From Tritrichomonas musculus (Eukaryota > Parabasalia > Tritrichomonadida > Tritrichomonadidae), in assembly GCA_039105265.1 (NCBI GenBank), contig JAPFFF010000007.1, positions 620,001 through 684,000 of the forward strand: DNA of 64,000 nucleotides. The letters are read 5' to 3'. The position numbers and the translations under genes were made by a program. This document shows, in pieces, positions 19,279 to 29,339 of the stretch. The notes beneath the pieces are model-generated. The model worked only from the letters and a program-made list of their open reading frames with translations, did no database searches and was not told where the DNA came from. Position 1 is the stretch's first letter, and each line of letters opens with the position of its first letter.

Positions 19279-22200
19279 ATGCTTAAATCTGTTTTTGTTC
19301 CAACACCATCTGCAATTGAAAATTGGAAAAATATAGATACTATTCCTATTGTTGGAACAGCACCGCGATGCGTTCCTTTGTCTGTTTTTGTTCGTTATCC
19401 AGCTGAAACTGTGTTCGATCTTGTTCTCCCAGTTAGAGCTGGTCTTCAAGCTACAGAAGTTATAGCACTCATTCAACTTGTTTCCCAAAATGTAAAAGAT
19501 GCAGATGATCTACTTTCTGAATTATATTCTAAAAGAAGTATTTCAAAGCCCATTTATACATATATGGAAAAGCTTGGACAATTTTCACAGAATATGAAAA
19601 GTGCAGTTATATCAATTTTAACTCCTCAAATTGATTTCTTATCAAAAATTCAACTTTCAACTACATCTATGATTGAAAATATTACGCTAGTATTCAAAAA
19701 CGATGATATATGGAATAATGGCAAATATAATGATCAATTATTAGATCAAATATCCATTTTAATTTACAAATTAACCTCTCTTGAACATTTACTTATATCA
19801 AAATCTCTTATTAATGATATATCAAGGCTCCTTAAACTCATTAACGATCAAGAATTTGCAAGTTCAACTCAAAAACTTCGTATTTGGGCTCTAACCAAAA
19901 AAGTATTAACATCCCAGCTTATTGATAAAATGAAGGATCTTGACGAAAACCGTTTTATAACACTTTTTAAGATTTTTATTGATTACATCAGATTAAGAAT
20001 TGAAGATGACGATTTTATATATCCAGACATGCAGTTTGTTTATGTTAACATGTACATATTTTTAATTCGTTTTTACCAAGCACAAGAACAAAATGAAAAA
20101 AACAAACTTAAAGATGCTAAAAAACCTAAGCCAGTTTTAGGCGATATTGATATCGAAACCAAATTTTTCTTATCAACATTAATTAAATTTTATCCAACCT
20201 TACCACTATATTTTGATAATTCAATTTTAACAATTGATAATACACCAGAAGAATTTTTGGTCAATATTTCAAATAAAAACCAAAACGTTTCAAATTTACC
20301 AAAAATCAATCCAGTTCCACTCTATAATCTTATTGAAATAATACGCATAGAATTTTCGAATTTATCTGCTGCTGTTTTGCAAGCAAACTCACATAACCCA
20401 CGCTATGAACGTTCAAAACATTTATCAGAAACATTAATTAAAGTTCTCCACCTTGTTTCAACATGCCTTAATCGAGTTCGTCAAATTCTATCAAAGCATC
20501 TCTTAAAAGTACCTCCAGCTCCAGATACTGAAGCGGGGCAAAAAATGTCAAAATACGAACTAAGTATGAAAATTGGCCTGAAAGATGATTTAACAAAAAT
20601 TCTCCTTACCTTATGCTTATGCAGGACAATTAAAGAGTTCATTATAACCAATCTTGCAACTATTACTGAAAATGTAAGCTACTACATCCAATCGTACTTT
20701 CAAAACTTTGCTCATAATAAATTACCACCAGCTTGCATTCGATCTGAAAAAAACCCTGATCAAAAGAAGATTTTTGAAACTTTACGAACTTTGATAGGAT
20801 CTTTTGAAAAAGACGAATTCTTAATTAAAGATCAAATTAAGAAGTATGGAAATATAACACCAAAAGTACCAAAATGCCCACCACAGGCATCGATTGCCGA
20901 ACTTGCTCGAATTCAACTACAAATGGTAGCTAATCCATATCTTTCTTCAAAGAAAAATGTTTTAAAGACAGCTAAGTTATCAAATGACGATAAGAAAGAA
21001 ATTGATGAATTCCTTAAAGATACTAGATATTTCATTGAACTTTTATTGTTACCAACGACAATTGAAGTAGTATTTGATCAATCTAACTTATTCTTCAAAG
21101 AATATTTTCTAGACTTATATGATGTTTCTTTCTTCCCAGTAACAGCATCACTTCCAGTTATTCTTTCTGAATATGCTCTTAGAAACTATCACAAAGTTGA
21201 TCTTACTTATGCACTATTTTATCCATTATCAATTTATGACGATGCTGCTCAAACAGCCTTACATAGTCTTCATTCAAAAATGCTTTATGATGAAATTAAA
21301 GCAGAAGCAGAAATTTGTTTAGCAGCAATTATGCGAACAATTGCAGATTCTTCATTCCATCCAGTTCGACGATTTATCACAATTAGTTCATTATCAAGGA
21401 CAATGCTAGATAATTTAAATTTAAAAGTTGAAGCTGCTAAAGTTTTGAAACAATCATCATCTGCAGTTCGAATTGGAACTCTTCTTGAGCAAAATCAATT
21501 GACACTTCTTGGATGCTCTATTGATACGAAATCATTGATTGCTGAGCGTGTTGACTCATTAATTTACAAAGCGATAGAACAAGCAATTGATTTCTTTAGA
21601 TCACATGGTGTATTGGTTTCAATAGCAGTTAAAAGGATATTGGACGTCTTACGCTCAACTCATAGCTTCTTCCTTGAACATAATATACCGACCATGCCAT
21701 TCGATGACATGTTATCAATTGTTATGTCAACAGATACACCAAACTCACTTCAATCAAAAGTTTTCTTCTATATTGTTGATCATTTGCAAAACACAGTCAT
21801 ATATGATTATTACTTATTAACAACTCCATTTAGATTAATTCCAAAGAAACAACCAAAAATTCAATTTTATGATTCAGCTTATAAAGATGGATCAGAATTC
21901 TTACAAAAAGTTCTTTTACCAACTACATCAATGATAACAATTGAAAACTTCCGTGAACTATTTTGGCTATTAAACGATGGTTCAATTGTTCTTCTCCAAC
22001 AACAACTTTTACTCGAAATGGACGAAATATTACAAAACTTTTGTTCTTTATATGCAAGTATACAGAAACGCCTGAGAAGAATTAAAAATGCACCACTTTC
22101 TTCAAATTGTGTTGAAGTATTCGAACTTTTTGAAGGTGCTTATCGTTATTTTGTCGACGATGATGAGGTAAATCAACTTTTTGGGATAATGGCCCAAATT

Positions 22201-22854
22201 GGAAATATATTTGCTATTTCTGAAATGATGGATGACGCTTTTATTTTAAAGAAATCTTCAATAGATCAATACACTTCATTTATTTTTAACAAAACAGCTG
22301 ATGATGGCAACACTGATATATCATCAAACGAAGTTTTTCAAATTTTTGAAGATAAAGCAATTGGAAGACACTTTAGAAATTATTCAAAGCTTCCAGCAGA
22401 AAATGAGGTTATTCAGCCTTTTCTTTATAATGCTTTATTCACCTTTTCTGACCGTTTATCAAGTCAACAAGGTGCGTCTGATATGTTGGCTGAGACTTCT
22501 CAATATTATTTAGATCTTCAAACTTTAACAGGATTCGCCTCAACATGGAGTGTTCTTGAATTTTTATTTGTTCTTCGTGAATCAATGTCTGAAAAACATG
22601 AGCAAGACTTCACTTTTATTGGCGAAGGTGTACAATTATGCGCTGCTGCCATTCTTTGTATGTCAAAACAGATCGGTTTGTATGATATTTTATGTATCAG
22701 CAATATAATTAAGGCTCATAGACTCACTGATTTCAACGTGTTGAAGGATCAGAGAGTTAAAACATTCCTTTCATTGAGTGATAGTTTTATAGCTTCATTA
22801 CGATGCGCAATTACTTCTTATTTACCAATTTATGAACATATTTATAATTCATGA
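19279..22854 (+). CDS. CYFIP/Sra1/PIR121 homolog, WAVE regulatory complex subunit
   Basis: CYFIP is the Rac-binding subunit of the WAVE complex, which controls Arp2/3-driven actin polymerisation, here probably in amoeboid adhesion. The 1191 residues are close to the animal length (about 1250), and family landmarks occur in order: YMEKLGQFSQNM near 100, a long helical N-terminal half, SNLFFKEYFLDLYD near residue 605, YALFYPLSIYDDAAQTALHSLHSKMLYDEI near 655, and the C-terminal half with LLGCSIDTKSLIAERVDSLIYK (animal proteins have LLGRSIDLNRLITQRV). No membrane segments. The N-terminus lacks part of the animal start. A transposon end lies 58 bases upstream of the ATG, so the native promoter may have been displaced. 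Confidence 0.88.
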   Translation: MLKSVFVPTPSAIENWKNIDTIPIVGTAPRCVPLSVFVRYPAETVFDLVLPVRAGLQATEVIALIQLVSQNVKDADDLLSELYSKRSISKPIYTYMEKLGQFSQNMKSAVISILTPQIDFLSKIQLSTTSMIENITLVFKNDDIWNNGKYNDQLLDQISILIYKLTSLEHLLISKSLINDISRLLKLINDQEFASSTQKLRIWALTKKVLTSQLIDKMKDLDENRFITLFKIFIDYIRLRIEDDDFIYPDMQFVYVNMYIFLIRFYQAQEQNEKNKLKDAKKPKPVLGDIDIETKFFLSTLIKFYPTLPLYFDNSILTIDNTPEEFLVNISNKNQNVSNLPKINPVPLYNLIEIIRIEFSNLSAAVLQANSHNPRYERSKHLSETLIKVLHLVSTCLNRVRQILSKHLLKVPPAPDTEAGQKMSKYELSMKIGLKDDLTKILLTLCLCRTIKEFIITNLATITENVSYYIQSYFQNFAHNKLPPACIRSEKNPDQKKIFETLRTLIGSFEKDEFLIKDQIKKYGNITPKVPKCPPQASIAELARIQLQMVANPYLSSKKNVLKTAKLSNDDKKEIDEFLKDTRYFIELLLLPTTIEVVFDQSNLFFKEYFLDLYDVSFFPVTASLPVILSEYALRNYHKVDLTYALFYPLSIYDDAAQTALHSLHSKMLYDEIKAEAEICLAAIMRTIADSSFHPVRRFITISSLSRTMLDNLNLKVEAAKVLKQSSSAVRIGTLLEQNQLTLLGCSIDTKSLIAERVDSLIYKAIEQAIDFFRSHGVLVSIAVKRILDVLRSTHSFFLEHNIPTMPFDDMLSIVMSTDTPNSLQSKVFFYIVDHLQNTVIYDYYLLTTPFRLIPKKQPKIQFYDSAYKDGSEFLQKVLLPTTSMITIENFRELFWLLNDGSIVLLQQQLLLEMDEILQNFCSLYASIQKRLRRIKNAPLSSNCVEVFELFEGAYRYFVDDDEVNQLFGIMAQIGNIFAISEMMDDAFILKKSSIDQYTSFIFNKTADDGNTDISSNEVFQIFEDKAIGRHFRNYSKLPAENEVIQPFLYNALFTFSDRLSSQQGASDMLAETSQYYLDLQTLTGFASTWSVLEFLFVLRESMSEKHEQDFTFIGEGVQLCAAAILCMSKQIGLYDILCISNIIKAHRLTDFNVLKDQRVKTFLSLSDSFIASLRCAITSYLPIYEHIYNS

Positions 22855-23190
22855 TTTTTATTCTCAATAAACAACAATGAAAAAAATAATAATTAAAATG
22901 AAATGCTTATCTTTATAGTTCTTAAATATATTTTGTCCATCCATTAGTAACAAACCTAATTTGTATAAAATTAATAATAATAATATTATTTCTTTTTTTT
23001 ATTAAAGTTAAACATATTTAATTTTTATTTATTTTTGTATTTTCCTATTTTGGAGAGATCAAATTAATGTATATACCAAGATAAATGAATATTTGGATTT
23101 CGTATAATCAATGAACTTTTTCTAATAAAATTTTGATTTGACCATTTATCTTCTTAATTGAACTTGAAACTTTGGTCATGTAAATTTTAC
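22855..23190. other. Spacer between CYFIP and NIP7
   Basis: 336 bases of AT-rich DNA between two plus-strand genes. The last part contains a start-stop pair ATG TAA at 23178-23183, listed separately. Nothing else is visible. Confidence 0.5.
23178..23183 (+). promoter_or_regulatory. Minimal start-stop upstream ORF before NIP7
   Basis: ATG immediately followed by TAA, seven bases before the NIP7 ATG at 23191. Start-stop elements can stall initiating ribosomes in other eukaryotes. It matters here only if the leader includes it. Confidence 0.3.
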
Positions 23191-23733
23191 ATGAGGTTTT
23201 TAAACAAACAAGAAGCTCGTTTATTATTCGAAAAATTTGCTCAATTTATTGGCGATGATGTAAAACCTCTTTTAGAACGAGAAGGTTCTACATGGACTTT
23301 TGGTGTTCACAAAAATCGAGTTTATTATATGAAGCAAGATCTTTATAATCATTGTAAAAACTTTGGAGAAAAGTGCCTCCTTTCCGCTGGCGTTTACATT
23401 GGCAAATTTACAAAGAAGGGAAGATTTTTCTTCAATATTACAGCTCTCCCAGTCATTTCACCACTTGCAAAATATAAAGTATGGATTAAATCATCTGCAG
23501 AAGTTGGCTTCTTGTATGGACAAAATATCATGAAAGAAGGTGTTGAAAATATTCAAGAAGGCACACCTCGAGGAGCAGGTGTTGTTGTATATAACGCAAA
23601 TAACATGCCAATTGGATTAGGCGTTGCAGTGCAATCAAGCAACCAACTTCACAGATGCCTTCCCACCATAATGGCTGTAGCCAGAATCGGCGATATTGGC
23701 GAATACCTCCGAAGTGAAAACACCCTATCTTAA
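23191..23733 (+). CDS. NIP7: 60S ribosome biogenesis protein NIP7
   Basis: NIP7 binds pre-60S particles and is needed for 27S pre-rRNA processing. From the ATG at 23191 the protein has 180 residues, the same as human NIP7, and starts MRFLNKQEARLLFEKFAQFIG, the family start. An earlier in-frame TTG at 23158 is rejected because it would add residues that the family lacks. The N-terminal domain contains VHKNRVYYMKQDL. GKFTKKGRFFFNITALPVISPLAKYKVWIKSSAE links to the C-terminal PUA domain (YGQNIMKEGVENI, then RGAGVVVYNANNMPIGLGVA), which binds RNA. The end IGDIGEYLRSENTLS also matches the family. Confidence 0.93.
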   Translation: MRFLNKQEARLLFEKFAQFIGDDVKPLLEREGSTWTFGVHKNRVYYMKQDLYNHCKNFGEKCLLSAGVYIGKFTKKGRFFFNITALPVISPLAKYKVWIKSSAEVGFLYGQNIMKEGVENIQEGTPRGAGVVVYNANNMPIGLGVAVQSSNQLHRCLPTIMAVARIGDIGEYLRSENTLS

Positions 23734-24315
23734 ACATTTGTTATCTTATTTTGATATGCATAAATAATGCTCTTACTTATTTTGGTTTATAAACGAAATG
23801 AATATGTAACAACTTTTTATGATTTAATAAACTTGAATTTCTCTTACAAAAAGATTTATCAATAATAATTTTATACAAATATCATACAGTCAACCCTCAT
23901 AAATATGAATTAAAATCATCATCAAAATAAAATAATTCCATATATTTTTATTACAATATATTCCTAATAAGAAATAAAATCTTTATACTTATATTGCAAG
24001 ACTAAATGAAGATAATATGACTAGAATTCTTTTTGAAATACGTTTAAAAAAAGGTATGGAAACTTCTATCCACTCGACAGATCATTTTTCTTTCAAAATA
24101 TAATTTTTAAATGGCAGTATTAATGATAAATATAATATAAAAAAGACATATTTTTCTAGAGGAATTTAAGATAAAAATAAATTATTTTTTTTGCAAAAAA
24201 TTGAATCCTAATCTGGTTATCTTAATTCAAAAAACAATTTTTTTTATTTTTTAAATATATTATTTTTAAATAGAATTATATAAGTAATTTATATTTCATG
24301 GGGAAGAACTCGAAA

Positions 24316-24999
24316 TTTATCATTTTTTATATTCATATCACAAGTGATATGAGTTATTTTAACCTAAAAGGCGAATATTTTTTTACCTAAAAGGCGAATT
24401 TCAAAATTTTGAAAATTATGAGTTTATGCAGGAAATTGTTTTATAATTTTCTTCATATTGATATTAAAAATTCTGTTCCCAATTCGTTCAAATCACTTTT
24501 TCCATTTTTATTGCTGATTATAAAGCATCATGGATAAGCAAACCAAGCAAAGATTATTCATTTTTAATATTTTTTCCTAAAACTCAAGCAAATTCGCCAA
24601 ATTTACTAAATAAAAGCGATTTACAAAATAACTATCGTACAAATTCCAGCACATAGTTGGCAGATGAAAAAACTATCGATAATTCATTTGTTTATAAGAA
24701 AAATTATTTTGTAAATCGCTTTTATTTAGTGAGTTTTTTGAATTTGTTTGAGCTTTAGGAAAAGACATTCTAAAATAATTATCTTTGCATGGTTTACTTT
24801 TCCACGTTGCGCTGGGATATACCTAAGAATTGTTTTGTAAACTACTCTTATTTAGTTATTTTGTTGAGTTTATTTGTGTCTTTGGAAGAAATATAATAAA
24901 TAAAATAAATTAACCTTTTTGGTCAAAAAATTTTCATCTTTATTGGTCAATAATAAAATTCATATCATCAATGATATGAAGTATACAAAAAATTGATAA
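24316..24999. repeat. Large foldback (inverted-repeat) structure
   Basis: A symmetric imperfect palindrome. The inner arms 24605-24630 and 24705-24730 are perfect over 26 bases (ACTAAATAAAAGCGATTTAC...). Outward, CTCAAGCAAATT pairs with AATTTGTTTGAG-like sequence and AAACCAAGCAAAG with CTTTGCATGGTTT. The outermost arms (24316-24340 and 24972-24999) share TTATCA and TTCATATCA. All pair around a centre near 24660. The left arm also has a short direct repeat, ACCTAAAAGGCGAAT, near 24363 and 24386. This resembles a foldback or MITE-type element. Confidence 0.65.
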
Positions 25000-25983
25000 C
25001 ATCATATAAGATCTCCAAATCCACTCGAAAAACATGGCCTTTTTTTATTTTATTTTCTAATAAATAAAAAAATGAAGAACATATAAAAAAACTAAAAACT
25101 TTTGTCGACTAGTTCATCTTTAAATTGATTTTTTCTTAAAAAAACATTTTTTTCTCATTATGCCTTTTATGAGATTTGAATTAAGCACTTTCATGCTATT
25201 TTTAAATATGTTAATAATATGATAAAACAATATTAGACATGTATTAAACTTTGATGAGGTTTTTTCCGTTAATCAAAAATTACAAATTTTTGGATTTTAT
25301 TTTTTTCTTGTTTTTCGGTAATAAAATTAAAATTTTTTTTTTTTTTGATTTTATATTTATGCTACAAATATTATATACATGACTATGGACTAATTTTTAA
25401 TAAAAAATGATCAATATTCGAGCTTTTTTTGCATAAAATAAAATAGAATTGAATTTAATCTTTACTTTTTTTACATCACATTTTTATTAACGTAACATTT
25501 TAACGTAACTTTAATATAAAATCAAAAATTTTGATGTAAATCAGTTATTTATGTTTAAAACAATATTTTTATTCATAATCTAAAGATAAAAACTATTTTT
25601 CATTAACTCTTGCTAATTTTGGTCAAAAAACCATGTTATCGCAGATGATTCTATCTGATAGATATAATTAGAAGCAAAATATCATAGAAAAAAAGGTTTT
25701 GTACGTCGGTACTATTATAAAATAATTCAAATGCATCGAATAAATAAATCAAAACGATTTAGCCAATCATAATAAGTCGAAATAAAATCAGAATTTTTTA
25801 ATAAATATAAAGTGCCATTTTACACCATCAAAAGAATGATCAAAGAAATATCAAAGTTTTAATAATTTATTAGCAATAATAACTGAATAAAAATTATTTC
25901 TGCTTTATATTCATGCTTTTTTTATTTTAATTGACTAAATTTTTGAAGATAAAGATATTTTTCAAATAAAAAAATTAACGGAA

Positions 25984-26011
25984 AATTACATATGTATTTA
26001 CATATGTAATT
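25984..26011. repeat. Short perfect palindrome
   Basis: 13-base arms AATTACATATGTA and TACATATGTAATT separated by two T bases. It may form a cruciform or hairpin; no neighbouring gene suggests a function. Confidence 0.6.
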
Positions 26012-26045
26012 TCTATCGTCCTGTGTAATTACATTGTAAACTAAG

Positions 26046-26117
26046 ATCAAAAACGATAAGACACCCAAAGGTGAAATTTAATTCAATTTTGACCAGAGGT
26101 GCCTTATCGTTTTTGAT
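26046..26117. repeat. Stem-loop with 20-bp arms
   Basis: 26046-26065 (ATCAAAAACGATAAGACACC) and 26098-26117 are inverted copies with one mismatch and a 32-base gap. Unusually GC-containing for this region. Could be a small MITE remnant or an RNA hairpin. Confidence 0.6.
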
Positions 26118-26175
26118 TCAAGTGTATATACAAAAAGTAAAGATTATTGAATTGAAAAAGAGTTTCCATACCTTT

Positions 26176-26832
26176 GTTTAAAAAGAGGTGGGGGAGCAAA
26201 GTTTTTTTTTTAAATCAGTTCAAAATTATAATATAAATTCTTATATATATATGGTAAATTAAATCACAAAGTTTCAAGATGATTGGACTGGCGCATTCCA
26301 AAATCAAAAAATAAAAAAAAATTCTGGTGCTATATGGTCAGAAAAACAATTATTATAGTTAATTTGTTCTTAGTTTGGAATTGGCCAGCGTTTTATTTGT
26401 TATATTTTAATATTATTTTATTCAAATATTACTATTTTTATTTGATTCGTCAAAACTAGATTTTCTTTTATATTTGAGAAGAATTTCGTAAATCATTACA
26501 CATGCAATATTTATCTATAATTTTTTTCATTTAAAAATTATTAATAATAGTATTTGAAGAAATAATAATTTTTATAATTGTTTTTATATAATAAATATAT
26601 TATAATTTTTATTATAACTTATTTTTATATCGAGATAAATATATTTTAATGATAAATAAAAACTTCATATTTAATCAATTTAGGCATAAGATATACGGAT
26701 TAAATAAAATAAAATAAGTTTTCATACTTATTCTTCCAATAACAAGAAATAAATCTTTTTTTATACTGTTAAAATTGGTATTTTTTTAAATATAAAATAC
26801 GTTATTTTTGGCTCCCCCACATCTGTTTAAAA
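26176..26832. repeat. Inverted repeats bounding 0.66 kb, possible MITE
   Basis: 26176-26197 (contains GGTGGGGGAGC) and 26811-26832 (GCTCCCCCAC) are inverted copies matching 19 of 22 bases, again with TTTAAA at the outer edges. The left end overlaps the right end of the 24043-26182 structure at a shared TTTAAA. The interior is AT-rich and noncoding, with a weaker inner inverted pair (about 26290 CTGGCGCATTCC and 26380 GGAATTGGCCAG). Confidence 0.5.
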
Positions 26833-27234
26833 TGATAAATAAGTGCGGTTTTTTCGTTATTAATATAAAAAAAAAATTTAATATCGCCATATTTTATTAA
26901 TAAATAACAAAAACAAATAAAAATTATTATTATTATATTATTTAATATGCATTATATAGAATTAATGCATAAACAAAATAGATTTTACAAAATATAAAAA
27001 TAAACAACAAAAATTTTTTATACAAAAAGTGGATTTATTATCAAAATTTTCAATTATCCAAGATCAAACATCATTTCATTTACTTCTTTGATTTGCAATG
27101 AAAAATTGGTTAACATTATAAAATGTGAAAAATTTATGCCCATTATGCAATTTTTTAAATTCCTCAGAAAAAGTGAATTAGGATTTCTCGAAATTTTTTA
27201 AAGGATGACCAGTTGACTGATTTTTGACAAAATA

Positions 27235-27240
27235 TCATTT
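27235..27240 (+). promoter_or_regulatory. Initiator (Inr) candidate for the ankyrin gene
   Basis: TCATTT ending five bases before the ATG at 27246; it fits the trichomonad TCA(+1)-Py-T initiator and the expected very short leader. Confidence 0.45.
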
Positions 27241-27245
27241 TTATT

Positions 27246-28976
27246 ATGAGTGATATACAAAATGCTCTTGATCAAATCTTAACATTCTGTGATGAATACT
27301 CGGAAATTCAATCATTGCTCCTCACTTATCTTGATACATCCGATAATAATCAAGATACAAACAGCCAAAACTTGTCAAATTTAATTCAAGAATTAAAAAA
27401 AAAGAAAATTGAAGATGACAGATCAAGTTTAGATGATTTTCTCCGAATGCTTGTTCATATTGCATCTAATCATCACCGCTCAATCGATTTCTTCCCTAAA
27501 ATTGCAAATTTACTTGTATCACTCAAAACTGAAATCCAAAAATATTATAGTAACGAAGATCTTTTCAATCTCTTTAGTCACGCCGAGCCAGTTATTGTCC
27601 TTCTTAAGGACAACCTTTTCCAATTTACAAATGAAGTTAATACTATTATAAATAGCAAAGATAATCAAGATCTTAAACAATATTATTATCCAGATGACAA
27701 AAAAAATGAAATAGAAAATCAAAAAACAGGGGAAAACCATAATCAAATCTGCACTCTAATCAGATTAGATGAAGCACCAAATCTCATCGATCTTGTGAGC
27801 CACGAAAACATATCCCTTGAGGCAAAAATCGACCCATCTCCATTTGAGACCAATGATTTCCTTAAAAAACATTCAGAAGTCACTCTATTACAATATGCCG
27901 CATTTTGTGGATCAGTTGCTGTTTTTAACCATATATCTAATGCCAAACCAGAATTATTGGAAAGTGACATTTGGGAATATGCAATTCATGGAAGAAATTA
28001 TGAAATCATTAATACTTTGAAAGAAAAAACAGTTTCTGCGCCAAATGATAATTATGAATCGTGCTTAAATCTTTCAATATCATCTCATCATTCTGAACTC
28101 ATTAGAACTATTCAAGATGATCTCGCAAACCCACCCGAAAATGCTGAAGAAGAAGAAGAAGAAAAAAATGATCAATCCGTGTCTCCCAAATATGTTCTTG
28201 ATCCTCATTTAAAGACTGCAATTATTTCACATAATTATATTGAAATTGCATCTAAATTAAGCTCTATCAAAGATGAAAAAGACGGAATTTTGCAAATCTT
28301 CCGCAAATCAAATCTATATTCAGATGTTCCTGTAAGAGGAATTAATGAATTATTCCAAGTTGCCGCTAAATATGGTTTCAATAAAATTGTCGAGATTCTC
28401 ATAAAACTTCCATGTATCAATATAAATTACTGTGGTAAATATACCGCTCTTCAAAAAGCATGCAGAATTGGCGATTTCAGCCTTGCCGAATTATTATTAA
28501 AAATCGATAACATCGATATTAATAGGAAATCAATTCCACATGTTTCTGATATCAACAAAGATTTCGATGGTTTAACAGCTTTAGGCATTGCTGTTCGATA
28601 CCATAACAATTCAATTGTTAAATTACTTCTTCAACAACCAAATATAGATATTAATCAAAGATCTCAATGGATTTCAAATACACCATTGATTGCAGCTGCA
28701 ATTTATGGAAATACAGAAGCAGCAACTCTCTTACTTAAACGCGAAAACATTGACTTAAATCATCAAAGCAATGACAGATATAGCATTCAGCAAAATAAAG
28801 TTATTGCAGGTGGAGAATCAGCATTACATAGTGCTTGCTTATATAACCATCCTGAAATCACTAAGCTTTTATTGTCCACTAGCGGAATTGATGTAAATCT
28901 TGAAAATTGGGAAGGAAAGAAGGCTTTTGATTGCACTGAAGATCCTGAAATCAAAGCTTTATTCTCCAATCATTAA
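27246..28976 (+). CDS. Ankyrin-repeat protein with DUF3447-like segment
   Basis: A 576-residue member of the very large trichomonad ankyrin family. Residues 1-150 are a helical N-terminal region common to that family. About 170-270 (TLLQYAAFCGSVAVFNHIS, then IWEYAIHGRNYEIINTL) matches the DUF3447 pattern. An acidic linker (AEEEEEEKND) lies near 300. Ankyrin repeats run from about 360 to 570: NELFQVAAKYGFNKIVEILI, TALQKACRIGDFSLAELLL, TALGIAVRYHNNSIVKLLL, TPLIAAAIYGNTEAATLLL and SALHSACLYNHPEITKLLL, each followed by an IDIN-type turn. There is no signal peptide or membrane segment. It probably acts as a cytosolic protein-binding scaffold; the partner is unknown. Confidence 0.85.
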   Translation: MSDIQNALDQILTFCDEYSEIQSLLLTYLDTSDNNQDTNSQNLSNLIQELKKKKIEDDRSSLDDFLRMLVHIASNHHRSIDFFPKIANLLVSLKTEIQKYYSNEDLFNLFSHAEPVIVLLKDNLFQFTNEVNTIINSKDNQDLKQYYYPDDKKNEIENQKTGENHNQICTLIRLDEAPNLIDLVSHENISLEAKIDPSPFETNDFLKKHSEVTLLQYAAFCGSVAVFNHISNAKPELLESDIWEYAIHGRNYEIINTLKEKTVSAPNDNYESCLNLSISSHHSELIRTIQDDLANPPENAEEEEEEKNDQSVSPKYVLDPHLKTAIISHNYIEIASKLSSIKDEKDGILQIFRKSNLYSDVPVRGINELFQVAAKYGFNKIVEILIKLPCININYCGKYTALQKACRIGDFSLAELLLKIDNIDINRKSIPHVSDINKDFDGLTALGIAVRYHNNSIVKLLLQQPNIDINQRSQWISNTPLIAAAIYGNTEAATLLLKRENIDLNHQSNDRYSIQQNKVIAGGESALHSACLYNHPEITKLLLSTSGIDVNLENWEGKKAFDCTEDPEIKALFSNH

Positions 28977-29339
28977 ATTTCATAAAAAAAAAATATTTCT
29001 AATTAAGCTCTCTTTTTTTATATATATTCTATAAGCACAAAACGTTTATTCAATTGAATTTAATTATCTGAAGACATTGAATCTTTCAGTTTCGGCAATT
29101 TTTTAAAATACTAATGGATAATAATCTAATAATTATTTTATAAAATAATATGAATTTATAAATTCATAAAAAATTGGAACCAATATGCAGCCATTTTTAT
29201 ATAAATTTCTTTCTTAATTCATTTTTTAAGCATATTTTCTAAATCAATTGTGCCTTCATCAATTACCAATTATTTTCCAAAGTTTTCAGCAAATTACTCG
29301 ATGAGAATTGTACATATCAGTATTTTGATGCTTCATTTT
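28977..29339. other. Convergent spacer
   Basis: 363 bases of AT-rich DNA between the ankyrin gene (plus) and the orphan gene (minus). I see nothing in it. Confidence 0.4.

Larger units (their letters stand above)
24043..26182. repeat. Inverted repeats bounding 2.1 kb, possible TTAA-type element
   Basis: 24043-24064 and 26161-26182 are inverted copies matching 21 of 22 bases (core GGTATGGAAACT / AGTTTCCATACC), each with TTTAAA at its outer edge. TTAA is the target site of piggyBac-type transposons. No transposase remains between them, so this could be a non-autonomous element or a coincidence of AT-rich sequence plus a 12-base core. Confidence 0.45.
23734..27245. other. 3.5 kb gene-free region with nested inverted repeats
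   Basis: No convincing coding frame on either strand. It holds several inverted-repeat structures listed separately (24043-26182, 24316-24999, 25984-26011, 26046-26117 and 26176-26832). It looks like an accumulation of small or decayed non-autonomous elements. Confidence 0.6.

Noticed and set aside
23158-23190. NIP7 starting at the upstream TTG
   Set aside because: The ATG at 23191 gives the exact family start and length of 180 residues.
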